Shown: positions 26,911 to 35,745, counted from the first letter of the stretch. The stretch is 64,000 nucleotides of DNA from Streptomyces sp. YIM 121038 (GCF_006088715.1 NZ_CP030771.1:6715501-6779500); one strand, 5' to 3'. The notes: generated by a model from the sequence alone, not told the origin. A program made the numbers and translations.

Positions 26911-27927
26911 TCAGAAGCCGAAGTCCTGCGTCCACCACGGGCCGCCCGGCGCGAAGTGCGCGCCGACGCCGAGGGTCTTGTAGTCGCAGTTGAGGATGTT
27001 CGCCCGGTGGCCCGGGCTGTTCATCCAGGCGTCCATCACGGCCTGGGCGTCGGCCTGGCCGCGGGCGATGTTCTCCCCGCCGAGGTCCTTGATCCCGGCC
27101 TTCTCGGCGCGGTCCCACGGGGTCGCGCCGTCCGGGTCGGTGTGCGAGAAGAAGCCGCGCTCGGCCATGTCCGCGCTGAACCCCTCGGCGAGCGCGGCCA
27201 GCCTGCCGTCCGCGCTCACGGGGCGGCAGCCCACCTTGGCGCGCTCCTCGTTGACCAGCGCGAGCACCTGGGCCTCGGCGGAGCTGTCCCCCGTGGACGG
27301 CTCGGGCCGGGGCACGGGCGGGGTGGGCTCGGGCTCGTCGGCGCGCGGCGGGGCGGGCTTCTCCGTCTTCTCGTCCGGGGCCTCGTCGCGGTCGGCCCGG
27401 TCGGCGTCGTCCCGGTCCTCGCCCCGGGGCGGCTCGGCCGGGGGCTTCTTCGACGGCTTCGCGGACGGCTTGTCACTGGCCGCCGGTGAGGGCGTGGGGG
27501 CCGGGGCCTCGGCGCGCCCCGTGCCGGGCGCCCGGGCCGGGCCGCGCTCGGCGGTGCCGGAGTCGCCGCCCTGCGGGTCCAGGTCGGAGGGGGAGGTGGC
27601 GGAGCTCATGGCGCCCGCGCCGTCGCTCCCGCCGAAGGTGTAGGTGTCGCCGCCGGGCAGCAGCCCCGAGGCGACCGCGACGGCACCCATGGCGACGGCG
27701 GCGGAGACCCCGAGGAGCCCGGTGCGCACCGGCGTGGCCGCACGGGCCTTGCGGCGGTGCGAGCGCGGCCGGGACCCGGTGCCGGAGGTGACGTCGGGGC
27801 CAGGGGTGTGGAACGGCCCCACCGGGGTATCGGGGGAGGCAGGGCTTTCGGCGGCGTCGGACGGGTTCGCGTGATCGGCGCGGCCGGTGGCGGCGCGGCC
27901 GGCGGCGGAGCGTCGGTGGCGTCCCAT
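26911..27927 (-). CDS. Secreted or anchored CAP/SCP-domain protein
   Basis: 338 residues. A basic N-terminal segment and one hydrophobic helix (LLGVSAAVAMGAVAVASGLL, about residue 72-91) act as signal or anchor. A long Pro/Asp/Lys-rich linker follows (about 100-215), then a C-terminal CAP domain of ~120 residues (VLALVNEERAKVGC, FFSHTDPDG, GGENIARG, NSPGHRANIL). CAP proteins are extracellular; the bacterial ones are mostly uncharacterised. The start at 27927 has GAAAGG upstream. The two Cys in the CAP domain (VGCRPV, ILNCDY) may form a disulfide. Confidence 0.88.
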   Translation of the reverse strand: MGRHRRSAAGRAATGRADHANPSDAAESPASPDTPVGPFHTPGPDVTSGTGSRPRSHRRKARAATPVRTGLLGVSAAVAMGAVAVASGLLPGGDTYTFGGSDGAGAMSSATSPSDLDPQGGDSGTAERGPARAPGTGRAEAPAPTPSPAASDKPSAKPSKKPPAEPPRGEDRDDADRADRDEAPDEKTEKPAPPRADEPEPTPPVPRPEPSTGDSSAEAQVLALVNEERAKVGCRPVSADGRLAALAEGFSADMAERGFFSHTDPDGATPWDRAEKAGIKDLGGENIARGQADAQAVMDAWMNSPGHRANILNCDYKTLGVGAHFAPGGPWWTQDFGF

Positions 27928-28074
27928 GTCTGGCCTTTCGTCGAGACGCCCGGTCATGTGCCCCGGCGTCGTCCTGACGGTCCACGTGACTCGCCCGTAC
28001 GGGTGAGGCGCGTCGAGTCGCGACTGTACGCGATGGCACAAGGGGGCGAAGTGCTCCCTGTGCGATTGGCCGGT

Positions 28075-28080
28075 TAGCGT
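28075..28080 (+). promoter_or_regulatory. Candidate -10 for a leaderless acyP mRNA
   Basis: TAGCGT, a strong -10 match, ends 7 nt before the acyP ATG, and there is no Shine-Dalgarno. Confidence 0.45.
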
Positions 28081-28087
28081 GCACCTT

Positions 28088-28369
28088 ATGAACGAAGAAG
28101 TCCGGCTCACCGCCTGGGTGCGCGGCCGTGTGCAAGGCGTGGGATTCCGCTGGTTCACGCGGGCCAGGGCCCTGGAGATCGGCGGCCTGAGTGGTTTTGC
28201 TCTCAATCTCGACGACGGCCGTGTGCAAGTCGTCGCCGAGGGCCCCCGGGCCGGGTGCGAGGCGCTCCTCGACTGGCTCGAGACGGGCGACACTCCCGGC
28301 CGGGTCGACGGTGTGACTGAGATCTGGGACACGCCGCGGGGCGGTTACGACTCGTTCGCGATTCGCTGA
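28088..28369 (+). CDS. acyP: Acylphosphatase
   Basis: Small hydrolase of acyl phosphates, 93 residues. The phosphate loop [12 protein letters not shown] supplies the catalytic Arg, and the catalytic Asn is in [12 protein letters not shown]. The ATG at 28088 is favoured over GTG 28079 because the upstream -10-like TAGCGT places the transcript start there. It is upstream of the smc region, as in other Streptomyces. Confidence 0.93.
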   Translation: MNEEVRLTAWVRGRVQGVGFRWFTRARALEIGGLSGFALNLDDGRVQVVAEGPRAGCEALLDWLETGDTPGRVDGVTEIWDTPRGGYDSFAIR

Positions 28370-28585
28370 CGCCGCGCCTCCGGGGAGCCGGCGCACGCGC
28401 GGTCCTCCTGGGGGCGCGACGGCCCTCTGGGGCAAAAAAGGCCTGGTGATTGCCAAGAAGCCCTTGCCGTGGCAGGCTCCGCGGGTAAGGATGATCTCCA
28501 CACCCCCAGGGCCCCGAAGGAGAGGCGCCGCAGCGGATTCGACCGCCGTGTGCCCCCGGGATGCCCGTCAATACGGGGTGTGATC
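28370..28585 (+). other. Intergenic leader/promoter region before the small coiled-coil gene
   Basis: No convincing gene. TTGCCG (28464-28469) and TAAGGA (28486-28491), 16 nt apart, could be a promoter. CCCGT-CAAT-ACGGG (28564-28577) overlaps a possible Shine-Dalgarno of the short ORF that follows. A longer in-frame reading from GTG 28469 exists but is Pro/Arg-rich before 28586. Confidence 0.4.
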
Positions 28586-28666
28586 GTGTTGACCGTCAAA
28601 CTTTTTGGTGAGACGCTGGAAGCCCCGCGCATCCTCGCTGTTTGGCATGTGAGAACGGCCAAGTAA
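28586..28666 (+). CDS. Putative 26-aa leader peptide
   Basis: GTG at 28586 opens a 26-codon ORF reading MLTVKLFGETLEAPRILAVW then HVRTAK and a TAA stop. TAA is rare in this GC-rich genome. Composition is AT-richer than the surroundings, and GGGGTG lies 7 nt upstream. It is followed by a structured stretch and the 67-aa coiled-coil gene, so it could be a regulatory leader ORF. I recognise no family. It could also be chance. Confidence 0.3.
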   Translation: MLTVKLFGETLEAPRILAVWHVRTAK

Positions 28667-28764
28667 GACCCAGCAAGAACCGAAGAGTGCCAGGCACCGC
28701 GGGTGCGATTCCCTCACGACCCACACCGATTCGGTCGGTCACTCAGTGTGGAGGACCATCCATC
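28667..28764 (+). promoter_or_regulatory. Structured 5' leader with a possible Shine-Dalgarno-sequestering hairpin
   Basis: GCACC-GCG-GGTGC (28694-28706) is a small stem. CCACAC (28721-28726) pairs with GTGTGG (28746-28751), whose last bases are the first two of the GGAGG Shine-Dalgarno (28750-28754) of the next gene. Pairing would hide part of the ribosome binding site. Confidence 0.4.
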
Positions 28765-28968
28765 ATGGCAAAGGCGCTTCTCGGTTACGTCGGCGGCAGC
28801 GACCCGCGACTTCTCGCCGAGATGCGACGGCTCCAGCAGCGCGTCCAGGACCTGGAATCCGAGCTGGTCAGGATCCAGGCGGAGAACGACGCGCTGACGG
28901 CTGCCGCTTCTCACGAATCGCTCCTGGAGAGCATCGACGTACCCCAGGCGGAGCCTGCGCTCACCTGA
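28765..28968 (+). CDS. Small coiled-coil protein, function unknown
   Basis: 67 residues, MAKALLGYVGGSDPRLLAEM then a heptad-like helix (RRLQQRVQDLESELVRIQAE) and an acidic tail. It is predicted to be one long helix, so probably oligomeric. I recall this as a conserved small Streptomyces protein of unknown role. The Shine-Dalgarno GGAGG is 10 nt upstream of the ATG. It is monocistronic: a structured leader lies before it and a UUCG-loop terminator 160 nt behind. Confidence 0.75.
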   Translation: MAKALLGYVGGSDPRLLAEMRRLQQRVQDLESELVRIQAENDALTAAASHESLLESIDVPQAEPALT

Positions 28969-29128
28969 CCCACGCCACCCCGGGCCCGGCACTTCGCACG
29001 TCCCCGTGACGTACTCCCGCGTATCGCCAAGTGCGCGGGAACGCCGGAACGGCCGCGTGGGCGGTGCGACGTGGTCACGATGCCCGTATCAACCGCTTGA
29101 CCCAAGAGCTCTGCTTCAAGAGATCTGC

Positions 29129-29158
29129 AAGGGACGCTTCGGCGTCCCTTCTTCTTTT
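29129..29158 (+). terminator. Rho-independent terminator with UUCG tetraloop
   Basis: AAGGGACGC-TTCG-GCGTCCCTT (9-bp perfect stem, 29129-29150) followed by the T-rich CTTCTTTT. It is one of the clearest intrinsic terminators of the window. Confidence 0.9.
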
Positions 29159-29350
29159 GTCGTCCGCCGTGTCGTGCCGGACGCACGCCGTGCGTGCGCG
29201 GGACCGGGAGCCGGACGCCGAACGGTCAAGCCGTGCCCAGAACTTGGCTGTCCATGCCCCGGTGCGAGGTCATTCCTTGACTCTGATGTGCCCTGCACCT
29301 TCCTCCGTGAAACGGCCCGTGCGTTCCCTCGGTGAACTCTCGGCGAAAGG

Positions 29351-29356
29351 TAGAGT
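29351..29356 (+). promoter_or_regulatory. Candidate -10 for smc
   Basis: TAGAGT is an exact match to the actinomycete TAGRRT -10. It ends 8 nt before the GTG of smc, with no Shine-Dalgarno in between. Confidence 0.45.
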
Positions 29357-29364
29357 CCAGCGGC

Positions 29365-32300
29365 GTGCACCTCAAGGCCCTGACACTGCGCGGCTTCAAG
29401 TCCTTCGCGTCCGCCACGACGCTGAAGTTCGAGCCGGGCATCACCTGCGTCGTCGGACCCAACGGCTCCGGCAAGTCCAACGTCGTGGACGCGCTGAGCT
29501 GGGTCATGGGGGAGCAGGGCGCCAAGTCGCTGCGCGGCGGCAAGATGGAGGACGTGATCTTCGCGGGCACCACGGGCCGCCCGCCGCTCGGCCGCGCCGA
29601 GGTCTCCCTCACCATCGACAACTCCGACGGCGCGCTGCCCATCGAGTACGCCGAAGTAACGATCACGCGGATCATGTTCCGCAACGGCGGCAGCGAGTAC
29701 CAGATCAACGGCGACACCTGCCGTCTGCTCGACATCCAGGAGCTGCTCTCCGACTCCGGCATCGGCCGCGAGATGCACGTCATCGTCGGGCAGGGCCAGC
29801 TCGACTCCGTCCTGCACGCCGACCCCATGGGCCGCAGGGCCTTCATCGAGGAGGCCGCGGGCGTCCTCAAGCACCGCAAGCGCAAGGAGAAGGCGCTGCG
29901 GAAGCTGGACGCGATGCAGGCCAACCTCGCGCGGGTGCAGGACCTCACCGACGAGCTGCGCCGCCAGCTCAAGCCGCTCGGGCGGCAGGCGGCCGTCGCG
30001 CGCCGCGCCGCCGTCATCCAGGCCGACCTGCGCGACGCCCGCCTCCGGCTGCTCGCCGACGACCTGGTCGGCCTGCGCGAGGCCCTGAACACGGAGGTCG
30101 CCGACGAGGCCGCGCTCAAGGCCCGCAGGGACGCCGCCGAGGCGGAGCTGAAGGCGGCCCTGACGCGCGAGGCCCAGCTGGAGGACGAGGTCCGTCGGCT
30201 CACCCCGCGCCTCCAGCGCGCCCAGCAGACCTGGTACGAGCTGTCGCAGCTGGCCGAGCGGGTGCGCGGCACCGTCTCGCTCGCCGACGCCCGGGTCACC
30301 AGCGCCACCTCCGCGCCGGCGGAGGAGCGGCGCGGCCGCGACCCGGAGGACATGGAGCGCGAGGCCGCCCGCGTCCGCGAGCAGGAGGCCGAGCTGGAAG
30401 CCGCCCTGGAGGCCGCGCAGCACGCCCTCGACGACACCGTCGCGCACCGGGCCGACCTGGAGCGGGACCTCGCCGCCGAGGAGCGGCGCCTGAAGGACGT
30501 GGCCCGGGCCATCGCTGACCGGCGCGAAGGCCTCGCACGGCTCGGCGGCCAGGTCAACGCGGCCCGTTCGCGGGCCGCTTCCGCCCAGGCCGAGATCGAC
30601 CGGCTCGTCCTGGCGCGCGACGAGGCCCAGGAGCGGGCCGCCGCGGCGCAGGAGGAGTACGAGCAGCTCAAGGCCGAGGTCGACGGGCTCGACGCGGGCG
30701 ACGCGGAGCTCGGTGAGCGGCACGAGGAGGCCCGCCGGGCCCTCGCCGACGCCGAGGCCGCGCTGGCGGCGGCCCGGGAAGCGGCCACCGCCGCCGAGCG
30801 GAAGCGGGCCGCCGTCGCCGCCCGGCACGAGGCGCTCGCGCTCGGGCTGCGCCGCAAGGACGGCTCGGGCGCGCTGCTCGCCGCGAAGGAGCAGCTCACA
30901 GGCCTGCTCGGGCCCGCGGCCGAACTCCTCTCCGTCGCGCCGGGCTTCGAGGTGCCGGTGGCGGCGGCGTTCGGCGCGGCGGCCGACGCCATCGCCGTCA
31001 CGACGCCCGCGTCCGCCGCAGAAGCGATCCGCCTGCTGCGCAAGCAGGACGCGGGGCGGGCCGCGCTCCTGCTCGCGGGGGCCGCCGACACCGAGGGGCC
31101 CGCCCCTACGGGCGAGGCCGCGGGCGGGGCCGCGGAGGACGGGCCGCCCCGCGCCGCCGACCTCGTGCGCGGCCCCGCCGAACTGCTGCCCTCCGTGCGG
31201 CGGCTGCTGCGCGGCATCGTCGTCGTCGGCACCCTCGAGGACGCCGAGGACCTGGTGTACGCGCACCCGGAGCTGACCGCGGTCACCGCCGACGGCGACC
31301 TGCTCGGGGCGCACTTCGCACAGGGCGGCTCCGCGGGTGCGCCCAGCCTCCTTGAGGTGCAGGCCGCGGTGGCCGAAGCCGCCGCCGAGCTGGACGAACT
31401 CGGCGTGCGCTGCGAGGAGTTGACGCGGGAGCAGCGGGCCGCCGACGAGCGGCGCCGGGAGTGCGCCGCGCTCGTGGAGGAGCTGGGGGAGCGGCGGCGC
31501 ACCGCCGACCGGGAGAAGTCCGCCGTCGCGCAGCGGCTCGGCGGCCTCGCGGGCCAGGCGCGCGGCGCCGCCGGTGAGGCCGAGCGGTCCGCCGCGGCCG
31601 CCGCCAAGGCCCAGCAGGCCCTGGAGAAGGCGCGGTGGGAGGCCGAGGAGCTGGCCGAGCGGCTGGCCGTGGCCGAGGAGATGCCCGCGGACGAGGAGCC
31701 GGACACCGGGGTGCGGGACCGGCTCGCGGCCGACGGCGCCAACGCCCGCCAGACCGAGATGGAGGCCCGCCTCCAGGTCCGTACGCACGAGGAGCGGGTG
31801 AAGGGGCTCGCCGGGCGGGCCGAATCGCTCGACCGGGCCGCCCGTGCCGAGCGCGAGGCACGCGCGCGTGCGGAGCGGCACCGGGCCAGGCTGCGGCACG
31901 AGGCCGCGGTCGCCGCGGCCGTCGCGTCCGGGGCCCGTCAGCTGCTCGCGCACGTCGAGGTCTCCCTGGTCCGGGCCGAGGAGGAGCGGGCGGCGGCCGA
32001 GCGGGCCAGGGAGGCGCGCGAGCGGGACCTCGCCGCCGCGCGGAACCAGGGGCGCGACCTCAAGGCGGAGCTCGACAAGCTGACGGATTCGGTTCACCGG
32101 GGCGAGGTACTCGGCGCGGAGAAGCGGCTGCGGATCGAGCAGCTGGAGACCAAGGCGCTGGAGGAGCTCGGTGTGGAACCGGCGGGGCTCGTGGCCGACT
32201 ACGGGCCCGATCAGCTCGTGCCGCCCTCGCCCCCCGCCGAGGGCGAGGAGCTGTCGGAGGACCCCGCGCATCCGCGCAACCAGCCGCGGCCGTACGTCCG

Positions 32301-32943
32301 TGGAGAGCAGGAGAAGCGGCTGAAGTCAGCCGAACGGGCGTACCAGCAGTTGGGGAAGGTCAATCCGCTCGCCCTTGAGGAGTTCGCGGCCTTGGAGGAG
32401 CGTCACAAGTTCCTCTCCGAGCAGCTGGAGGACCTGAAGAAGACCCGCACCGACCTCCTCCAGGTGGTGAAGGAGGTCGACGAGCGCGTCGAGCAGGTCT
32501 TCACCGAGGCCTACCGGGACACGGCCCGGGAGTTCGAGGGCGTCTTCAGCCGCCTCTTCCCGGGCGGCGAGGGACGGCTGATCCTGACCGATCCCGACAA
32601 CATGCTCGCCACGGGTGTCGACGTCGAGGCCCGTCCGCCCGGCAAGAAGGTCAAGCGGCTCTCGCTGCTCTCCGGCGGCGAGCGGTCGCTGACGGCCGTG
32701 GCGCTCCTGGTGTCGATCTTCAAGGCGCGGCCCAGCCCGTTCTACGTGATGGACGAGGTGGAGGCGGCGCTCGACGACACCAACCTCCAGCGGCTCATCC
32801 GCATCATGCAGGAGCTCCAGGAGGCCTCGCAGCTCATCGTGATCACGCACCAGAAGCGCACGATGGAGGTCGCCGACGCGCTCTACGGCGTTTCGATGCA
32901 GGGCGACGGCGTCTCCAAGGTGATCAGCCAGCGGCTGCGCTGA
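29365..32943 (+). CDS. smc: Chromosome segregation/condensation ATPase SMC
   Basis: 1192-residue structural-maintenance-of-chromosomes ATPase. Walker A GPNGSGKSN is at ~31-39 and the first coiled coil runs to ~500. A hinge around 525-650 (FEVPVAAAFGAAADAIAV) is followed by the second coiled coil, the ABC signature LLSGGERSLTAVALL and Walker B FYVMDEVEAALD near 1126. It works with ScpA/ScpB (not in the window) to compact and segregate chromosomes, especially in sporulating hyphae. The GTG at 29365 starts the conserved VHLKALTLRGFKSFA. The coiled coils are extremely Glu/Arg/Ala-rich. A possible leaderless start is noted. Confidence 0.97.
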   Translation: MHLKALTLRGFKSFASATTLKFEPGITCVVGPNGSGKSNVVDALSWVMGEQGAKSLRGGKMEDVIFAGTTGRPPLGRAEVSLTIDNSDGALPIEYAEVTITRIMFRNGGSEYQINGDTCRLLDIQELLSDSGIGREMHVIVGQGQLDSVLHADPMGRRAFIEEAAGVLKHRKRKEKALRKLDAMQANLARVQDLTDELRRQLKPLGRQAAVARRAAVIQADLRDARLRLLADDLVGLREALNTEVADEAALKARRDAAEAELKAALTREAQLEDEVRRLTPRLQRAQQTWYELSQLAERVRGTVSLADARVTSATSAPAEERRGRDPEDMEREAARVREQEAELEAALEAAQHALDDTVAHRADLERDLAAEERRLKDVARAIADRREGLARLGGQVNAARSRAASAQAEIDRLVLARDEAQERAAAAQEEYEQLKAEVDGLDAGDAELGERHEEARRALADAEAALAAAREAATAAERKRAAVAARHEALALGLRRKDGSGALLAAKEQLTGLLGPAAELLSVAPGFEVPVAAAFGAAADAIAVTTPASAAEAIRLLRKQDAGRAALLLAGAADTEGPAPTGEAAGGAAEDGPPRAADLVRGPAELLPSVRRLLRGIVVVGTLEDAEDLVYAHPELTAVTADGDLLGAHFAQGGSAGAPSLLEVQAAVAEAAAELDELGVRCEELTREQRAADERRRECAALVEELGERRRTADREKSAVAQRLGGLAGQARGAAGEAERSAAAAAKAQQALEKARWEAEELAERLAVAEEMPADEEPDTGVRDRLAADGANARQTEMEARLQVRTHEERVKGLAGRAESLDRAARAEREARARAERHRARLRHEAAVAAAVASGARQLLAHVEVSLVRAEEERAAAERAREARERDLAAARNQGRDLKAELDKLTDSVHRGEVLGAEKRLRIEQLETKALEELGVEPAGLVADYGPDQLVPPSPPAEGEELSEDPAHPRNQPRPYVRGEQEKRLKSAERAYQQLGKVNPLALEEFAALEERHKFLSEQLEDLKKTRTDLLQVVKEVDERVEQVFTEAYRDTAREFEGVFSRLFPGGEGRLILTDPDNMLATGVDVEARPPGKKVKRLSLLSGGERSLTAVALLVSIFKARPSPFYVMDEVEAALDDTNLQRLIRIMQELQEASQLIVITHQKRTMEVADALYGVSMQGDGVSKVISQRLR

Positions 32944-32968
32944 GCCTTTCTTGATCAACTTCATTCCG

Positions 32969-33114
32969 CTTCAACTCTTGAAGTCAAACCGTGACCGGTG
33001 TTGATTCAGCTGGTTCTCCATGAGGTATTGACTTCGAAACTTGAAGGCATAGTCTCTGCAACGTTGCTTTTACCTTCAGGTGGTGGGCGGCGTGAAGTTG
33101 TGCGCCACTTGAAG
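32969..33114 (+). promoter_or_regulatory. glcP promoter with repeated CTTGAAG operator-like elements
   Basis: TTGACT (33028-33033), a 16-nt spacer and TAGTCT (33050-33055) form a good promoter. The 15-mer CTTCGAAACTTGAAG (33032-33046) lies exactly between and over the core elements. A related CTTCAACTCTTGAAG (32969-32983, a perfect 6-bp inverted repeat) is 63 bp upstream, and a third CTTGAAG (33108-33114) is in the leader. The region is AT-rich for this genome. Confidence 0.6.
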
Positions 33115-33161
33115 AGCTCGCCCCCACCCCGGCAGCGACGCCGGTGGCCCGAGGAGTACAC

Positions 33162-34589
33162 GTGACCAGCACAGCGCAGCCGCCGACACCACGGGCCCGG
33201 GAGGCCCACCCGGACCATCTCGGCCATGTCATCTTCATCACGGCGGCAGCCGCGATGGGCGGATTCCTCTTCGGTTACGACAGTTCCGTGATCAATGGCG
33301 CCACGGTGGCCATTCAGCACCGGTTCGACGTGGACGCCAACCTGCTCGGCTGGATCATCGCCACCGCGCTGCTCGGCTGTGCCGTCGGCGCCGCCGTCGC
33401 CGGCCGGGTCGCGGACCGCATCGGCCGCATCCGCGTCATGCAGATCGCCGCGGTCCTGTTCGCGGCCAGCGCCATCGGCTCGGCCCTGCCGTTCGCCGCC
33501 TGGGACCTGACGGTGTGGCGCCTCATCGGCGGCATCGGCATCGGCATGGCCTCCGTGATCGGCCCGGCCTACATCGCCGAGGTCGCGCCGCCCGCCTACC
33601 GGGGCCGCCTCGCCTCCTTCCAGCAGGCCGCCATCGTCATCGGCATCGCCGTGTCGCAGCTGGTCAACTGGGGCATCCTGAACATGGCCGACGGCGATCA
33701 GCGCGGCAAGCTCGCGGGCCTCGAAGCCTGGCAGTGGATGCTCGGCGTCATGGTCGTCCCGGCCGTCCTCTACGGCCTGCTGTCCCTCGCGATTCCCGAG
33801 TCGCCGCGCTTCTTGATCTCCGTGGGCCGCGACGCCGAGGCCCGCAAGGTGCTCGCCGACGTCGAGGGCAAGGACGTCAACCTGGACCAGCGCATCGCGC
33901 AGATCAACATGGGCATGCGCAGCGAGCACAAGTCCACGTTCAAGGACCTGCTCGGCGGCCGGGGCGGCTTCCTGCCGATCATCTGGATCGGCATCGGGCT
34001 CTCGGTCTTCCAGCAGCTCGTCGGCATCAACGTGATCTTCTACTACTCGAACCAGCTGTGGCAGTCGATCGGCAAGGACCCGTCCAGCTCGTTCCTGTAC
34101 TCCTTCGAGACCTCGATCGTGAACATCGTCGGTACGGTGATCGCGATGGTCCTGGTCGACCGCATCGGCCGCAAGCCGCTGGCCCTGATCGGCTCCGCGG
34201 GCATGGCGGCGGCCCTGTTCACCATGGCGTGGGCGTTCTCCTACCGCAGCGGCTCCGGTGACGACGTCTCGCTGCCGCACGCGCAGGGCCTGGTCGCGAT
34301 CATCGCCGCCAACGCCTTCGTGCTCTTCTTCGCCTTCTCCTGGGGCGTGGTGGTCTGGGTGCTCCTCGGCGAGATCTTCCCCAACCGCATCCGCGCCGCC
34401 GGTCTCGGCGTGGCCGCCTCCGCCCAGTGGCTGGCCAACTTCGCGATCACCAAGACCTTCCCGAGCATGTCCGAGTGGTCCCTGAGCGGCTCGTACATCA
34501 TCTACGGCGCCTTCGCGGCCCTCTCGATCCCCTTCGTCCTGAAGTTCGTCAAGGAGACGAAGGGCAAGACCCTGGAGGAGATGGGCTAA
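33162..34589 (+). CDS. glcP: MFS glucose permease GlcP
   Basis: Sugar-porter major facilitator with 12 predicted membrane helices, 475 residues. Family motifs: GGFLFGYDSSVINGA in helix 1, GRVADRIGRIR in the 2-3 loop, PESPRFLI before the central loop, QQLVGINVIFYYS in helix 7 and KETKGKTLEEM at the C-terminus. In S. coelicolor the gene at this position (SCO5578) is the main glucose permease, induced by glucose. The GTG at 33162 follows GAGGAG. The 3' end overlaps the convergent oxidoreductase gene by 4 nt. Confidence 0.93.
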   Translation: MTSTAQPPTPRAREAHPDHLGHVIFITAAAAMGGFLFGYDSSVINGATVAIQHRFDVDANLLGWIIATALLGCAVGAAVAGRVADRIGRIRVMQIAAVLFAASAIGSALPFAAWDLTVWRLIGGIGIGMASVIGPAYIAEVAPPAYRGRLASFQQAAIVIGIAVSQLVNWGILNMADGDQRGKLAGLEAWQWMLGVMVVPAVLYGLLSLAIPESPRFLISVGRDAEARKVLADVEGKDVNLDQRIAQINMGMRSEHKSTFKDLLGGRGGFLPIIWIGIGLSVFQQLVGINVIFYYSNQLWQSIGKDPSSSFLYSFETSIVNIVGTVIAMVLVDRIGRKPLALIGSAGMAAALFTMAWAFSYRSGSGDDVSLPHAQGLVAIIAANAFVLFFAFSWGVVVWVLLGEIFPNRIRAAGLGVAASAQWLANFAITKTFPSMSEWSLSGSYIIYGAFAALSIPFVLKFVKETKGKTLEEMG

Positions 34590-35614
34590 GACCCCGCTGC
34601 CCCCTCCTCCTGCGGAAAGCTGCCCCGGCTCAAGGACCCGACGTCCCTGAGCCGGGGCAGTACGCGTTCGCCGAACAGGCGCAGGCCCCGCCAGCCCTCG
34701 TCCACCGGCATCCCGCCGACCAGCGGATGCAGCACGAGGCTCGGCGCGCCGCCCGCCGCGTGCGCCACGCACTCGTCCGGCGTGAGGACGCGGTACACGC
34801 CCTCCGCGCGCAGCTCGTCGACCGTCGTGGCCGTCGACCGCACCGCCGAGCGGACGCCGCCCGACTGCCAGGACGCGTAGGCGCGCGCCTCGTGCAGGAA
34901 GTGCTCGCCGTACGTCGCCCAGGCGCGGTCCGGGTCCTCGGCCAGGTGCAGCAGCGGGGTCTGCGCCGCGGGCATCGTGGTCCAGCCCTCGGTGCCGTAC
35001 TCCGTGAGCTTGCGCCGGTAGTACGCGTCCAGCTCCGGCAGGTGCGCGCTGGGGAAGAAGGGCAGGCCGAGCCGGGCCGCGCGGCGCGCCGCCGCCCGCG
35101 AGGAGCCGCCCACCAGGAGCAGCGGATGGGGCCGGGTGCCGGGGCGCGGCGTCACGCGGACCCTGCGCCCGCGGAAGGTGAACTCCTCGCCGGTCCAGGC
35201 CCGCAGCAGGGTCTCCAGGAGCTCGTCCTGGAGCGCGCCGCGCCGGGCCCAGTCGACGCCGAGGGCCGCGTACTCCTCGGGCCGGTAGCCGATGCCCGCC
35301 ACCGTGACCAGGCGGCCGCCGCTGAGCAGGTCGAGCACGGCGACGTCCTCGGCGAGGCGCAGCGGGTCGTACAGGGGGCCGATGGCGGCCGAGACGGTGA
35401 CGAGGACGCGTCGGGTGGCGCCGAACACCGCGCCCGCGAAGGTCAGCGGCGAGGGGAGCCAGTTGTTGGCCGCGCCGTGGTGCTCCTCGGTCTGGACCGT
35501 GCTGACACCGTGGGCGTCGGCGTAGGCGGCCATCTCCACGGCGGCCCGGTAGCGCGCGCCGAGCTCCCGCGACGCCGGGTCGACGAGGTTGAAGCGGACG
35601 ACTGTGACGGGCAT
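34586..35614 (-). CDS. LLM-class (luciferase-like) flavin-dependent oxidoreductase
   Basis: 342-residue TIM-barrel protein of the bacterial-luciferase superfamily (TVQTEEHHG; LLSGGRLVTVAGIGYRPEEY; PLLLVGGSSRAAARRAA). These enzymes use FMNH2 or F420. The neighbourhood contains cofC but far away, so the cofactor is undetermined. The ATG at 35614 has AAGGGGGA at proper distance. It is convergent with glcP, with a 4-bp overlap and no terminator. The substrate is unknown. Confidence 0.88.
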   Translation of the reverse strand: MPVTVVRFNLVDPASRELGARYRAAVEMAAYADAHGVSTVQTEEHHGAANNWLPSPLTFAGAVFGATRRVLVTVSAAIGPLYDPLRLAEDVAVLDLLSGGRLVTVAGIGYRPEEYAALGVDWARRGALQDELLETLLRAWTGEEFTFRGRRVRVTPRPGTRPHPLLLVGGSSRAAARRAARLGLPFFPSAHLPELDAYYRRKLTEYGTEGWTTMPAAQTPLLHLAEDPDRAWATYGEHFLHEARAYASWQSGGVRSAVRSTATTVDELRAEGVYRVLTPDECVAHAAGGAPSLVLHPLVGGMPVDEGWRGLRLFGERVLPRLRDVGSLSRGSFPQEEGAAGS

Positions 35615-35745
35615 GCGCAACGTCCCCCTTCACCGGGACCCGCATCGGCGGCGGGCCGTGGGCGGCGAAGGGGGACGCTAGCTGACGCAGTGTCAGATGA
35701 ACAGGGGCGTACGGCAGCCGGGCCGCCGGGGACGGCCCGTCGGGC

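Larger units (their letters stand above)
28969..29364 (+). other. Intergenic region between the coiled-coil gene and smc
   Basis: Nearly 400 nt without a supportable gene. It holds a strong terminator (29129-29158), the palindromes AGAGCTCT and AGATCT just before it, and a TAGAGT -10 at its end. The first 160 nt could be a 3' UTR or a small RNA ending at the terminator. Confidence 0.5.

Noticed and set aside
28690..28720. tRNA T-arm-like sequence GGGTGCGATTCCC
   Set aside because: No acceptor, D or anticodon arms can be folded around it.
33006..35645. An 879-codon minus-strand open frame over glcP
   Set aside because: It is a shadow of glcP in its first part and simply runs antisense out of the oxidoreductase region in another frame.
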